Part shown: positions 1-8,300 of the stretch, one piece after another
Position numbering within the stretch: position 1 is the first letter of the stretch
Layout: each line of letters begins with the position of its first letter
Assembly: GCF_017052655.1 (NCBI RefSeq)
Contig: NZ_JAFIDC010000001.1
Location: 1-64,000, forward strand
DNA length: 64,000 bases
Reading direction: 5' to 3'
Source: Acholeplasma equirhinis
GTDB taxonomy: Bacteria > Bacillota_I > Bacilli_A > Acholeplasmatales > Acholeplasmataceae
Translations under genes and position numbers: made by a program
The notes under the pieces: generated by a model
Databases searched by the model: none
What the model was told of the DNA's origin: nothing
What the model saw: only the letters and a program-made list of their open reading frames with translations

Positions 1-45
1 TTTACGGGTAAGTAAGAGTGTCAGAGGCAATTGGGCAAATAAAAA

Positions 46-63
46 GACCCTCAAATGGGGGTC
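46..63 (-). terminator. Minus-strand hairpin terminator
   Basis: GACCC pairs with GGGTC and, read on the minus strand, the hairpin is followed by TTTTTATTT. It would end a transcript arriving from the right on the minus strand. I could not recognise any gene upstream of it on that strand, so it may be a relic. Confidence 0.4.
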
Positions 64-98
64 GCCAGTAATAAAGCCTTGTAGGCGTGTGAGAAAAA

Positions 99-130
99 CC
101 GCGCCTTGAAGACGCGGATTTTTATTTTTC
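99..130. terminator. Bidirectional hairpin terminator
   Basis: CCGCG pairs with CGCGG around a 9-nt loop. On the plus strand it is followed by ATTTTTATTTTT and on the minus strand by TTTTTCT, so it can work in both directions. It probably closes a gene or RNA that starts left of the window. The 98 bases before it contain further short GC stems (GCCT/AGGC near 76-85), but I do not recognise a known RNA. Confidence 0.5.
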
Positions 131-131
131 T

Positions 132-454
132 TTAATATACGGAGAAAAATAAGTATAAGAATAATAAATTTTATGAAGAATGCTGTAGGTCATGCTTGAA
201 TGTGTTGTGATTGAACAAATTTCCAATAATTAAATATATAATTCATACACTTAATGTTCTATCAGTTCGAGTGAAATTAATAAAATATAGACGTTCTAGA
301 GGTCGCTAATGAGAGTAAGAAATTAGAGTAAATTCTTAAACTCATTAAATGTGATATACACATATTAAAACAGTGAATAGAATATAATGTTTAATAAGAG
401 ATGATGTTTTTAAACTAAAGTAAGTAAAATAAACAATAAAGAGGAATAATATTA
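132..454. other. Gene-free AT-rich stretch
   Basis: I see no open reading frame with a ribosome binding site, no tRNA and no strong hairpin here. The only useful signal is the GAGGAAT at about 440-446, which is the ribosome binding site of the next gene. Confidence 0.4.
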
Positions 455-766
455 ATGGCTAAAAGACACGATTTTAATTTTGAAGGTGGAGAAATCCTGA
501 GTAAGATTGCAGCTTGGTGGTTAGTATCATACAAATACTATCTTGAAATTGATGCGGAACACTTTAATTGGTCTAAAAATCTTACAGATAATTCAATCAA
601 TTCAAGAAAATCCAATTATGAAAGATCAACGCAGTACCATGAAAAGTGGTTAAAAGAAGTACTTAAAATGAATCAGCTAGATAAGCATAAAAATTCTGGA
701 AATCTAAGTGGAAATGAAATAAAGAGTATGGCACGCGAATTAATTAAAAAACTTGAAAATCAGTAA
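455..766 (+). CDS. Hypothetical protein, 103 aa
   Basis: I do not recognise this small, charged protein. It has no signal peptide and no membrane segment. The N-terminal third has an aromatic cluster (AAWWLVSYKYY near residues 19-29) and the C-terminal half is Lys/Asn-rich and probably helical. A GAGG ribosome binding site lies about 10 bases before the ATG. It is followed, after 126 bases, by the CoiA-like gene. Both stand apart from the chromosomal genes downstream and use ATA and AAT codons freely, so they may be accessory genes acquired together. A function cannot be given. Confidence 0.6.
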   Translation: MAKRHDFNFEGGEILSKIAAWWLVSYKYYLEIDAEHFNWSKNLTDNSINSRKSNYERSTQYHEKWLKEVLKMNQLDKHKNSGNLSGNEIKSMARELIKKLENQ

Positions 767-892
767 TTTTTAGAATTTTACCGCTCAAAATTATAAAGTT
801 AATGATAGTGAATTTGAATAATAAAAAGGAATAATATGCATTAGTAAATTGTTTTTTCTAAGATTACATTTAATTATAAAGGGGAAATTGCT

Positions 893-1774
893 TTGGAGTT
901 ATTTTCTAATCCGAATATTCATGACAAAGTTAAGTATGAAGTTGCTCAAATTTGTAGAGATTTAGGTTATGAGGTTAAAGAAGAATTTAAAGGCAAAGAT
1001 TGGCGTGCTGATGTATTGGTTAAAGCAAACAATCAAATATACGCATTTGAAATTCAAACAAGTATACAATCACTAAATAAAACTATACAAAGACAAGAAA
1101 AATATTTGAGAGACGGTGTTATTGGTTGTTGGTTATTTGAAAAAGAACCAAATCAAACAGATGAACTAAAGGATCTTCCTTTATTTAAGTTCAAAAATAT
1201 TAATGACAAAATAACAGTATCGTTAAAGGGTAGAAAAGAACTAACATTAAAGGTTTTTTTAAGTGATTTCCTTAATAACAAAATCCAATTTAGAAAAATT
1301 TTAAGTCCACATGAAGTTGAAGTAAGAATCATTGACTGTGATTGTTGGAAATGTAATTTAAAGAATCATATATATTATATTTCGAACCTGATTTCACCTT
1401 GTCACGCTGAACTTTTTGATGGTGATATACAAATGTGGGATTCAGAAAAACTAATATTTAATCCACAAATCAAAGATAAAGTACTTAACTATGCTGAAAA
1501 AAATAAAAAACTAAACATGGCGAAAATTAAAGTTAGATTTAGTAGAACAATAAATGAATCTTATATGTCATTTGGATGTTCAAGTTGCGACAGTATTTTT
1601 GGTGATTGGTATATTCATGAAGCCGTAATTGAAACATGGTATGGTGATGGAGTTATTGATAAATTGATAATTCCTATTGATAAAACACTGAATTTAGATT
1701 TAGAAATACCTCATTGGTGTCATCCTGGGGAACATGATTTTTGTAGTTTAGAACTCGGTACAATTAAAGAGTAA
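893..1774 (+). CDS. CoiA-like nuclease-domain protein
   Basis: This 293-aa cytoplasmic protein starts at TTG with a GGGG ribosome binding site 8 bases upstream. Residues about 8-90 look like the competence CoiA-type PD-(D/E)XK nuclease core: WRADVLV near 37 and AFEIQTS near 51 supply the Asp and Glu-X-Gln positions, and RQEKYLRDGVIGCWLFE follows, as in that family. The rest holds paired cysteines that could bind zinc (CDCWKC near 150, CSSC near 229, and HWCHPGEHDFC close to the C-terminus). CoiA-like proteins occur in competence and in mobile or defence contexts. The neighbours do not decide between these roles. The fold assignment is by motif only. Confidence 0.65.
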   Translation: MELFSNPNIHDKVKYEVAQICRDLGYEVKEEFKGKDWRADVLVKANNQIYAFEIQTSIQSLNKTIQRQEKYLRDGVIGCWLFEKEPNQTDELKDLPLFKFKNINDKITVSLKGRKELTLKVFLSDFLNNKIQFRKILSPHEVEVRIIDCDCWKCNLKNHIYYISNLISPCHAELFDGDIQMWDSEKLIFNPQIKDKVLNYAEKNKKLNMAKIKVRFSRTINESYMSFGCSSCDSIFGDWYIHEAVIETWYGDGVIDKLIIPIDKTLNLDLEIPHWCHPGEHDFCSLELGTIKE

Positions 1775-1924
1775 GCTAGATAATATGATACATGCATATG
1801 ATGCCATAGACTATATATAAATCAATGCAAAATAACTCTTTAAAAATGATTGTTATCTTATAAGTACTCCTTGAAATTCAACTTTTAAAGTATAATAAAT
1901 TTAAAGAAAGTTTGAGGTGACATT

Positions 1925-2362
1925 ATGATAAGACTAGAACAAATTACAGAAAAAACATTCTTTAAAGTGATTGATTTAAAAGTTAAAAAGGAACAAGAAT
2001 CTTTTGTTGCTGAAAACATCATGTCTTTAGCTCAAGCTTGGTTATATTATGATAAAGCTAGACCGTTTGCTATTGTTAATGATGACGTAGTTGTTGGTTT
2101 CTTAATGCTTGAATGGGATGTAGAATCTAAAACTGCATCTTTATGGCGTTTCATGATTGGTGAGAATCATCAAAAGAAGGGATTTGGAACAGCAGCATTA
2201 AAAGAAGCTATTAAACTAGTTAGAGAATCTAATCTGTTTACTAAAATGGCATTATCCGTTGTAAAGGATAATTTAGATACATTACGATACTATCAATCAT
2301 TTGGTTTCTTAGAAACCGGTGAAATTGTTGATGATGAAATCGTCATGGCAATGGATCTTTAA
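1925..2362 (+). CDS. GNAT N-acetyltransferase, diamine/polyamine type
   Basis: This 145-aa protein is a single GNAT domain of normal length. The acetyl-CoA binding motif A is visible as QKKGFGTAAL near residues 82-92, preceded by the beta-4 strand ASLWRFMIG. The N-terminal pattern ending SLAQAW and the ending GFLETGEIVDDEIVMAMDL resemble BltD/diamine acetyltransferases, so the substrate may be spermidine or a related amine. The substrate is inference. GAGGTG precedes the ATG by 5 bases. It is monocistronic, closed by the terminator at 2391-2427. Confidence 0.85.
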   Translation: MIRLEQITEKTFFKVIDLKVKKEQESFVAENIMSLAQAWLYYDKARPFAIVNDDVVVGFLMLEWDVESKTASLWRFMIGENHQKKGFGTAALKEAIKLVRESNLFTKMALSVVKDNLDTLRYYQSFGFLETGEIVDDEIVMAMDL

Positions 2363-2390
2363 AAAATTAAAATAATTAATCAAAAGAAGA

Positions 2391-2427
2391 AGGTATATGA
2401 CTTTGGGCAAGTTATATACCTTTTTTT
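2391..2427 (+). terminator. Intrinsic terminator after GNAT gene
   Basis: AGGTATATGACTT pairs with AAGTTATATACCT (one G-T pair) around a 5-base loop and is followed by seven T residues. It ends the acetyltransferase transcript. Confidence 0.9.
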
Positions 2428-2469
2428 GCACCTTATATGCATATTTATGCAATCAATTTTATGAATAAA

Positions 2470-2498
2470 TTGACAATCATGAGATTATATGTTATTTT
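2470..2498 (+). promoter_or_regulatory. Sigma-70-type promoter of surface operon 1
   Basis: A consensus TTGACA at 2470-2475 is followed after 17 bases by TATTTT at 2493-2498. This puts the start of transcription near 2505, about 160 bases before the lipoprotein gene. Operator-like sequences follow immediately. Confidence 0.7.
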
Positions 2499-2513
2499 AT
2501 ATCTAAAGTTAGT

Positions 2514-2525
2514 AAAGCGTTTTCA
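2514..2525. promoter_or_regulatory. CcpA/LacI-type operator-like site (copy 1)
   Basis: AAAGCGTTTTCA overlaps the predicted transcription start. Its minus strand reads TGAAAACGCTTT, close to the cre consensus. The core GAAAACGCTT recurs exactly at 14914-14923 (as AAGCGTTTTC) and at 44376-44385, each time just downstream of a promoter. Confidence 0.55.
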
Positions 2526-2528
2526 CAT

Positions 2529-2547
2529 TGACAATATATTATTGTCA
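2529..2547. promoter_or_regulatory. Perfect dyad in operon 1 leader
   Basis: TGACAATATATTATTGTCA is a perfect 8-bp inverted repeat around three bases. It could be a protein-binding site or an RNA hairpin in the leader. A further hairpin, AGTCAA with TTGACT, follows at about 2559-2578. Confidence 0.45.
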
Positions 2548-2595
2548 TCTAAGGGAGAGTCAAGCATTCGTTTGACTTATTAAAATTATTAAAAA

Positions 2596-2608
2596 GAAAT
2601 CGGTTTCC
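2596..2608. promoter_or_regulatory. GAAATCGGTTTCC leader element (copy 1)
   Basis: This imperfect dyad is, on the minus strand, GGAAACCGATTTC. The same element occurs at 14955-14968 in the leader of the second surface operon, with a similar distance to the cre-like core upstream. It is probably a second operator or an RNA element shared by both operons. Confidence 0.45.
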
Positions 2609-2665
2609 TAAACATCAAAAAATTATGCAACAGAAGAAATGATTCATGTTTCTTGGGGAGGAATT

Positions 2666-4417
2666 ATGAAGTACATTAAAAAGGTATTATTACTTTCATT
2701 ATTCACAATAATGAGTTTTTTTGTTATTGCGTGTGAAGAAACACCTAATGGTGGTGATCCAATAGAGGAAGGTTCAGTAAGTTTAAATTACAATGAAATT
2801 TCAATTATTGCGAATGCATCATCAACAAGTATGTTAGTTGCTATACTAGATGGCATCACAGGAACACCTGTTTGGAGTTCATCTAATGAAGAAGTGGCAA
2901 CTGTTACACCGGATACAAACCCACTTGCAGCACGTGTTAAGGGGTTAAAGGCTGGTACTGCAACGATTACAGTTACAGTCGGTATTAAAACTGCTACCTG
3001 TATTGTTTCAGTTTCTCAAGGTGAGTATTTAGAAATTATTACCAAGACGATAAGTATGCAAGTTGGTCAAACCGAATCTATCAGTGTAGATGCGCATACT
3101 AATAATATTACTTATACATCTAATAATGAATTGATTGCGATTGTAAGTGCATCTGGAGTTGTGACAGGTATTTCTGAAGGGACAACAATTATTACCGTTA
3201 AAGCAGGAACAAAGACTGGTTATGTTACAGTCATTGTTGCTGAACCTGGCATTGAAATTATTGAACCAGGAGATGTCTTATTACAACTCGATTCAAATAA
3301 TGAAGCAACATTAACAGCACGTGGTTTAGGTGGTGTTAATGCTGAACTAGGTACTTGGACAATTGAAGATGATACTGTTGCAAGTATTACTCAAGAAGGT
3401 GCTAAAGTTACAATTACCGCACTAGAAACTGGTGTTGGTAAATCAACAACAGTTACCTTTACAATTGATGGTTTTGAACCTTTAACAAGAACAGTAACTG
3501 TTAAAGATATTGACTTAGAAATTGATTTAGATGTTGTCTTTATGACAATGTTAAAAGATCAACAAACAGCTAAACTTACTGCAACGTTAACGCCTGAACA
3601 ACAAGGTGAAGCAGCAGAAATCATTTGGACAGTCAATCCTGTTGGGATCATCACAGTTGCTCCAGATGGTACGATTTCAAGAGTTGAAGGATATACATTC
3701 ACAGATGATGAAGTATCTGTTTCTGTAACTGCGACTTCTAAACGTGATCCTGAAGCTAAGATTTCAGCAATTGTTGTTGTTGAAAGTCCAACTAAAGGTA
3801 TAAAGAATATTTCAACAAAAGAAGAATTTTTAGCAGTCTTTAGTAATCCTGCAAATGGTTCTGCAACCATTACTTTACTTGCGGATATTGATTTAGGTGG
3901 ACAAACGTTTGCTTCACAAATCATGGCAGCAGGTACATTTAGTGGACACTTTAACGGAAATGGTTATGCAATTAAAAACTTTACTGCACCAGGTGTCTTT
4001 GGGGTTGTAACAGGAACTATTGAAAACCTTGCAGTAATCGGTAAAATTACCGGTATGCAAAGAGGTTTAATTGCAATCCGTACAGAACAAAGTGGTATCA
4101 TTAGAAACCTATATATTGATATTACACATCCAGTTAGTAGTGATGAAACAGCTGCGATTGGATTATTTGGATCTGCATCATTTGTTATTATCATTTCAAG
4201 AAATGAGAAGAACGATAATATTCGTACACATGCTGGATTTGTTCAAACAGGTACAGTTACAAATGTATTTAACTATAATGCACAAAATTCAGTAAGTACG
4301 AAAGGTGCAATCACTAAAACTGAATCAGAAATTAAAGCAGCATCAACATATGCAGATTGGGATACTAGTATTTGGAATATCGTTGATGGTGAAATCCCAA
4401 CATTGATTAAGAAATAA
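2666..4417 (+). CDS. Surface lipoprotein with Big-type Ig domains and beta-helix module
   Basis: The protein begins with a lipoprotein signal ending FFVIAC, so it should be anchored to the outer face of the membrane. I chose the ATG at 2666, which has GGGAGG 5 bases upstream, over an earlier in-frame ATG at 2639. Three or more Big_2-like bacterial Ig domains follow: typical pieces are WSSSNEEVATV and AGTATITVTVG. The last third has ADIDLGGQTF and FNGNGYAIKNF, a GLUG or beta-helix-like module that reappears in the lipoproteins at 20046 and 30515. It is the first gene of a seven-gene operon running to 14755. A role in adhesion or surface structure is inference. Confidence 0.8.
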   Translation: MKYIKKVLLLSLFTIMSFFVIACEETPNGGDPIEEGSVSLNYNEISIIANASSTSMLVAILDGITGTPVWSSSNEEVATVTPDTNPLAARVKGLKAGTATITVTVGIKTATCIVSVSQGEYLEIITKTISMQVGQTESISVDAHTNNITYTSNNELIAIVSASGVVTGISEGTTIITVKAGTKTGYVTVIVAEPGIEIIEPGDVLLQLDSNNEATLTARGLGGVNAELGTWTIEDDTVASITQEGAKVTITALETGVGKSTTVTFTIDGFEPLTRTVTVKDIDLEIDLDVVFMTMLKDQQTAKLTATLTPEQQGEAAEIIWTVNPVGIITVAPDGTISRVEGYTFTDDEVSVSVTATSKRDPEAKISAIVVVESPTKGIKNISTKEEFLAVFSNPANGSATITLLADIDLGGQTFASQIMAAGTFSGHFNGNGYAIKNFTAPGVFGVVTGTIENLAVIGKITGMQRGLIAIRTEQSGIIRNLYIDITHPVSSDETAAIGLFGSASFVIIISRNEKNDNIRTHAGFVQTGTVTNVFNYNAQNSVSTKGAITKTESEIKAASTYADWDTSIWNIVDGEIPTLIKK

Positions 4418-4429
4418 CGAGGATTATGA

Positions 4430-6394
4430 ATGAAATTAACAAAAGGTATAAAGGGACTTATTGTTCTTGCAGTGATATTATTTTTAGCATCATGTATTGC
4501 AAACACACCAGACCCAGATCCAATTGAAGAAAACTATGTATCAATTATTTTTGATACAGGTACAGATGAGGTAAATATTGAAACGATTACAGGTAAAACA
4601 GGCAGTCCTTTGACACTACCTAACGTACCGGATCGAGAAGGTTTCCGTTTTTCACACTGGATTTTAAATGGTATACCTTTTGAATCAAACATCTTTCCTG
4701 AAACTACGATTATTTTAGAAGCTGTTTGGAGTGGTCAATATATGATCATGCTAGAAACAGGTCAAAACGGTGAGGATTTTGATCCGATTTACTTATTTGA
4801 AGGTGAAGACATTGTCTTACCAACTGTACCAAATAAAGTTGTAGGTCAATATGGATATCAGTTTATTGAGTGGTTATATGAAGGCATTCCAAACCCTTTT
4901 ACAAAGATGCCACAAATGGATATCACCTTAACTGTTAAATGGCAAGAAGGTTATGCAGTCATCTTTAATACAGGTGATTCAGAAACAGAAGTGGAACCAC
5001 TTGTTTTACTTCCAAATGCAACCATGAAAGCACCTAATGTTCAACCACAAAGAAATGGATTTATATTTACAGGTTGGTCATATAATGGTGTACCTTACAT
5101 CTTTGATAAAATGCCTTTCCAAACAATTACTTTAACTGCAACATGGTTAGATGAATCTAATCCTTATAATGTAGCATCAACCTTACCAAAAGTATTCATT
5201 AACTTAAAAAACAATAAGAATATTAATGATGTAACAAGAGAAGATTATGTGGATAGTTCAATTACAATCTCCAATACCGAAGATGAATTCCTTTTAACTG
5301 CAGTATCAGCTGAGTTTAAAGGTAGAGGTAATGGCTCTTGGGTTGATTCAGGACCTAAAAAAGGTTATAGAATTAAGTTCTTTGATAAACAATCTTTATT
5401 TGGAGAACCTAAATCTAAACACTGGGTCATCTTAGCATCAGCAAACTTTAATGATGTTTCACTTGCTAAAACGAAAACAGCATTTGATATTGGTAAATAT
5501 ATTTTATATGGTATTGAATATACATCATCAACTAGATGGGTAGAGATTTATGTCAATGGTAATTACCACGGTGTCTATACATTAGCAGAGCATGTCAGAG
5601 TAGATTCTGATCGTGTGAATGTTGATTCACAATTTGGTGTTTTAGATACTGGATATTTAGTTGAATACGATAGTTATGCAACTGGACGTTCTGGCATTGA
5701 TTATTTCACTGTGGATGGCTTTAGATACCCATTTACAATGAAGAGTCCAGACCCTGAAGATTATCTTGATGAAGGTATTACAGAACAACAATACCGTGCT
5801 CAAGTTAATTATATTAAATCAGCAATTGACGATGCATTAACACCTGCCTTAAATAAAGATTTTAATACGTTCCAAAGTAAGGTAGATATTGATTCATTTG
5901 TTGATATGTATATATTAAATGAACTCTTTAAAAATACCGATTTAGGATTCTCTTCATTCTTTATGTATAAGAAACCAGGAGACACTAAAATTTATGCTGG
6001 ACCACCTTGGGACTTTGATGCAACAGCTGGTGCATCTCGTGGGGATGCATCACCTTCTGGTATCTATGTTGCAGATACGATCCGTAACGTTTCAGAGTTT
6101 ACTGCAAACTACATTTTTATAAACTTAATGCAAACTCAAGGTTTTAGAAATTTAGTTTACGCAAGATGGCAACAAGTTTCAGCTTTAATAAAAACTCAAG
6201 TTCAAACAAATCTTTCTGAAACGTTTATTACTGAGAATAGATTTGCTTTTGGTAGAAACTTTAGATATTGGAGTCCAAATTATACTTACAGTCCAAACCA
6301 AGTTCAAGGTGAAGAAAACTGGGCATATGCAACACGTGCATTAAGAAATTGGTTAGTAAATCGTATTGACTGGTTAGATGATAACTGGAAATAA
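4430..6394 (+). CDS. CotH-kinase-family lipoprotein with InlB-type repeats
   Basis: The signal peptide ends ASC, a lipobox. Residues about 35-235 hold three Listeria-Bacteroides (InlB B-type) repeats, each with GF-FxxW and ending in a VW, KW or TW pair. From about residue 250 onward the protein matches the CotH kinase family: KGRGNGSW near 298, KKGYRIKFFD just after, and PWDFDATAG near 525, the position of the metal-binding DFD motif. CotH phosphorylates spore coat proteins in Bacillus. Here it is exported in an organism that shows no sporulation genes, so the substrate is more likely another surface protein, perhaps the neighbouring lipoprotein. It lies 12 bases after that gene. Kinase activity is inference from the family. 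Confidence 0.85.
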   Translation: MKLTKGIKGLIVLAVILFLASCIANTPDPDPIEENYVSIIFDTGTDEVNIETITGKTGSPLTLPNVPDREGFRFSHWILNGIPFESNIFPETTIILEAVWSGQYMIMLETGQNGEDFDPIYLFEGEDIVLPTVPNKVVGQYGYQFIEWLYEGIPNPFTKMPQMDITLTVKWQEGYAVIFNTGDSETEVEPLVLLPNATMKAPNVQPQRNGFIFTGWSYNGVPYIFDKMPFQTITLTATWLDESNPYNVASTLPKVFINLKNNKNINDVTREDYVDSSITISNTEDEFLLTAVSAEFKGRGNGSWVDSGPKKGYRIKFFDKQSLFGEPKSKHWVILASANFNDVSLAKTKTAFDIGKYILYGIEYTSSTRWVEIYVNGNYHGVYTLAEHVRVDSDRVNVDSQFGVLDTGYLVEYDSYATGRSGIDYFTVDGFRYPFTMKSPDPEDYLDEGITEQQYRAQVNYIKSAIDDALTPALNKDFNTFQSKVDIDSFVDMYILNELFKNTDLGFSSFFMYKKPGDTKIYAGPPWDFDATAGASRGDASPSGIYVADTIRNVSEFTANYIFINLMQTQGFRNLVYARWQQVSALIKTQVQTNLSETFITENRFAFGRNFRYWSPNYTYSPNQVQGEENWAYATRALRNWLVNRIDWLDDNWK

Positions 6395-6430
6395 TATAAA
6401 AATAAAAATTAAATTTAGGAGGTGCTCTGT

Positions 6431-8278
6431 ATGAAAGTAGCACCAGACTTACAAAAATTCCATCGAAAGTTAGTGATTGAATCCTGGATCAAGTCCGGTC
6501 TTTTAGGACTTGGAATTGGTAGTTTATGTTCATTTTTATTACTCACAATATTTTATTTTGTGAGATATGAGGGCATATTAGTTTCGATTATTCTAGGACT
6601 TATATTAGGGTTAGGTTCAACTTTTGTGTTATACAAATTTGTATTCTACCCTGATATTAAAAAGACTGCACAGCGTCTGGACAAATTAGGACTAGAAGAA
6701 CGCATGATTACCATGCTTGAACTTAAAGAGGATACTTCCTTTATTGCTGAACTTCAACGTGAAGATACAAAAGTGAAAGTCGCTAGTATTCCTCCGAAAA
6801 AATTCAAGTTTGTAAATCTGGCAAAATACATTGGTGTTGTTGTCTTAGGGTTTATCGCAGTTTCTTCAATGTCAATCGCACTAGCAATTGAGGTAGCACC
6901 AAAGTACTACACAATTGAATGGGTCATAGATGGACAAAAATCTAAAACTGAAGTTCTAGAAAATACAATGCCTGAAAAAGAAACACCAATTAAAGAAGGC
7001 TATGTATTTTATAAATGGGAACCAGAGTTAGAACCTGCAACTAAAAATACTTCTTATACAGCAATTTTCCTACCTGAGTCTGTAACAGATGAAGAAAGAA
7101 TTATTAAAGAACTTATTGAAGCTTTAAGACAAATTGTTGATTCTGCAAATGTCTCACAATCTTTAAAAGATGACTTACATATATTAATTGATAATTTAGA
7201 AGAAAGTTTAAAACCAGAAGATAGTCTCATTGTTAAGATTGCGAAAATCGAAGATACAAGAGATGAAATCTTAAGAAGAATCAGAGAAGAGATTCGATAT
7301 ATTGGTGATGAATTAAAAGCATTTGAAACAACTGATAGCTTAGGTGATGCTGTTTTAGAAAATAATGCACTGATTTTAAAATTATTCATTGATAACTTTG
7401 TTGCTGATTTTGAAGCAATGCCAGTCAGTCCAGAAAGAACAGAAACTTTACTTCAAACCGCAGATGATATTGAAGCAGCAATGAAGAACTCAAATGAGTA
7501 TAATCCAGCATTAAGAAAAACGTTACAAGATTTAGCAGATCTTCTGCGTCGTATGGCAATTAACACAATCGCAGAAGAACTTCAAAAACATGAAACAACA
7601 GAAACTTTAGGTGATGCTGTTGCAACACGTGATAATGATTTACTTGATCAGTTTATAGAAGAATTTGTTCAAGACTTCATTGATATGACAACAGGACCAG
7701 AAAAAATAGAATTACTCCTTCAAACTGCTGATGATATTGAACAAGCACTAGAAGATTCAAATGAAGATAATGATCCATTAAGAGAACAACTTCAAGCTTT
7801 GGCTGACTTACTTCGTAAGATGGCTCAAATTATTGAAGAAGGTGATATTCCAGAAGATCAAGCACAAGAACAACTTGAACAAGAACTCCAAGAAATCATT
7901 GATCAAATTAAAGATATCTTAAACCCTGAACCACAAGATGATGAAGGGGACTTAGAACAAGATATCGAAGATGCTATTGAAGATGCAATCGGTGAATTAA
8001 CTGGACAAGAACCTAATGAAGAAGAACCTGAAGACCCTGAGGACCCAGAAGATCCAAAAGAAGGTGAAACGGATCCTGAAGAAGGTGGACCAGGTAGTCC
8101 ACAAGATGGTGAAAATCCAAAAGTCATTGATGGTCAAACAGATTACGTTAGCGAACTCCTTCAATTAAAACAAGAACTTATTGATAGATTAAGTGACCCG
8201 AATTTAACTGAAAGTGAACGTCAACTGATTAATACATACATAGATAACATTGATAGAGAAATCGAAAATGCATCATAA
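6431..8278 (+). CDS. Membrane protein with tandem acidic repeats, MoxR/VWA operon
   Basis: The ATG at 6431 has AGGAGG 8 bases upstream. The 615-aa protein has two membrane segments near residues 22-70 and a third near 134-155. Between them is a segment like LDKLGLEERMITMLEL, a pattern I associate with DUF4175-type proteins. A short InlB-like stretch (YVFYKWEPELEP) follows, then two tandem repeats of about 90 residues, each with LLQTADDIE and ADLLRRMA or ADLLRKMA. The C-terminus is a Pro/Asp/Glu-rich linker and a final helical hairpin. The position directly before moxR suggests that it is a partner or substrate of the MoxR-VWA apparatus. Its exact role is unknown. Confidence 0.7.
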   Translation: MKVAPDLQKFHRKLVIESWIKSGLLGLGIGSLCSFLLLTIFYFVRYEGILVSIILGLILGLGSTFVLYKFVFYPDIKKTAQRLDKLGLEERMITMLELKEDTSFIAELQREDTKVKVASIPPKKFKFVNLAKYIGVVVLGFIAVSSMSIALAIEVAPKYYTIEWVIDGQKSKTEVLENTMPEKETPIKEGYVFYKWEPELEPATKNTSYTAIFLPESVTDEERIIKELIEALRQIVDSANVSQSLKDDLHILIDNLEESLKPEDSLIVKIAKIEDTRDEILRRIREEIRYIGDELKAFETTDSLGDAVLENNALILKLFIDNFVADFEAMPVSPERTETLLQTADDIEAAMKNSNEYNPALRKTLQDLADLLRRMAINTIAEELQKHETTETLGDAVATRDNDLLDQFIEEFVQDFIDMTTGPEKIELLLQTADDIEQALEDSNEDNDPLREQLQALADLLRKMAQIIEEGDIPEDQAQEQLEQELQEIIDQIKDILNPEPQDDEGDLEQDIEDAIEDAIGELTGQEPNEEEPEDPEDPEDPKEGETDPEEGGPGSPQDGENPKVIDGQTDYVSELLQLKQELIDRLSDPNLTESERQLINTYIDNIDREIENAS

Positions 8279-8300
8279 TACATACGGGAGATAAGAATAC

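Noticed and set aside
1-98. End of an rRNA, tmRNA or RNase P RNA
   Set aside because: Several short GC stems made this tempting, but I could not find the conserved ends of these RNAs (no CCA-type end, no tmRNA or RNase P signature). Only the terminators are reported.
3559-4506. Minus-strand and alternative-frame ORFs over the lipoprotein genes
   Set aside because: They lie in the shadow of long, well supported genes, have no ribosome binding sites and show no domain. The same holds for the other antisense frames in the window.
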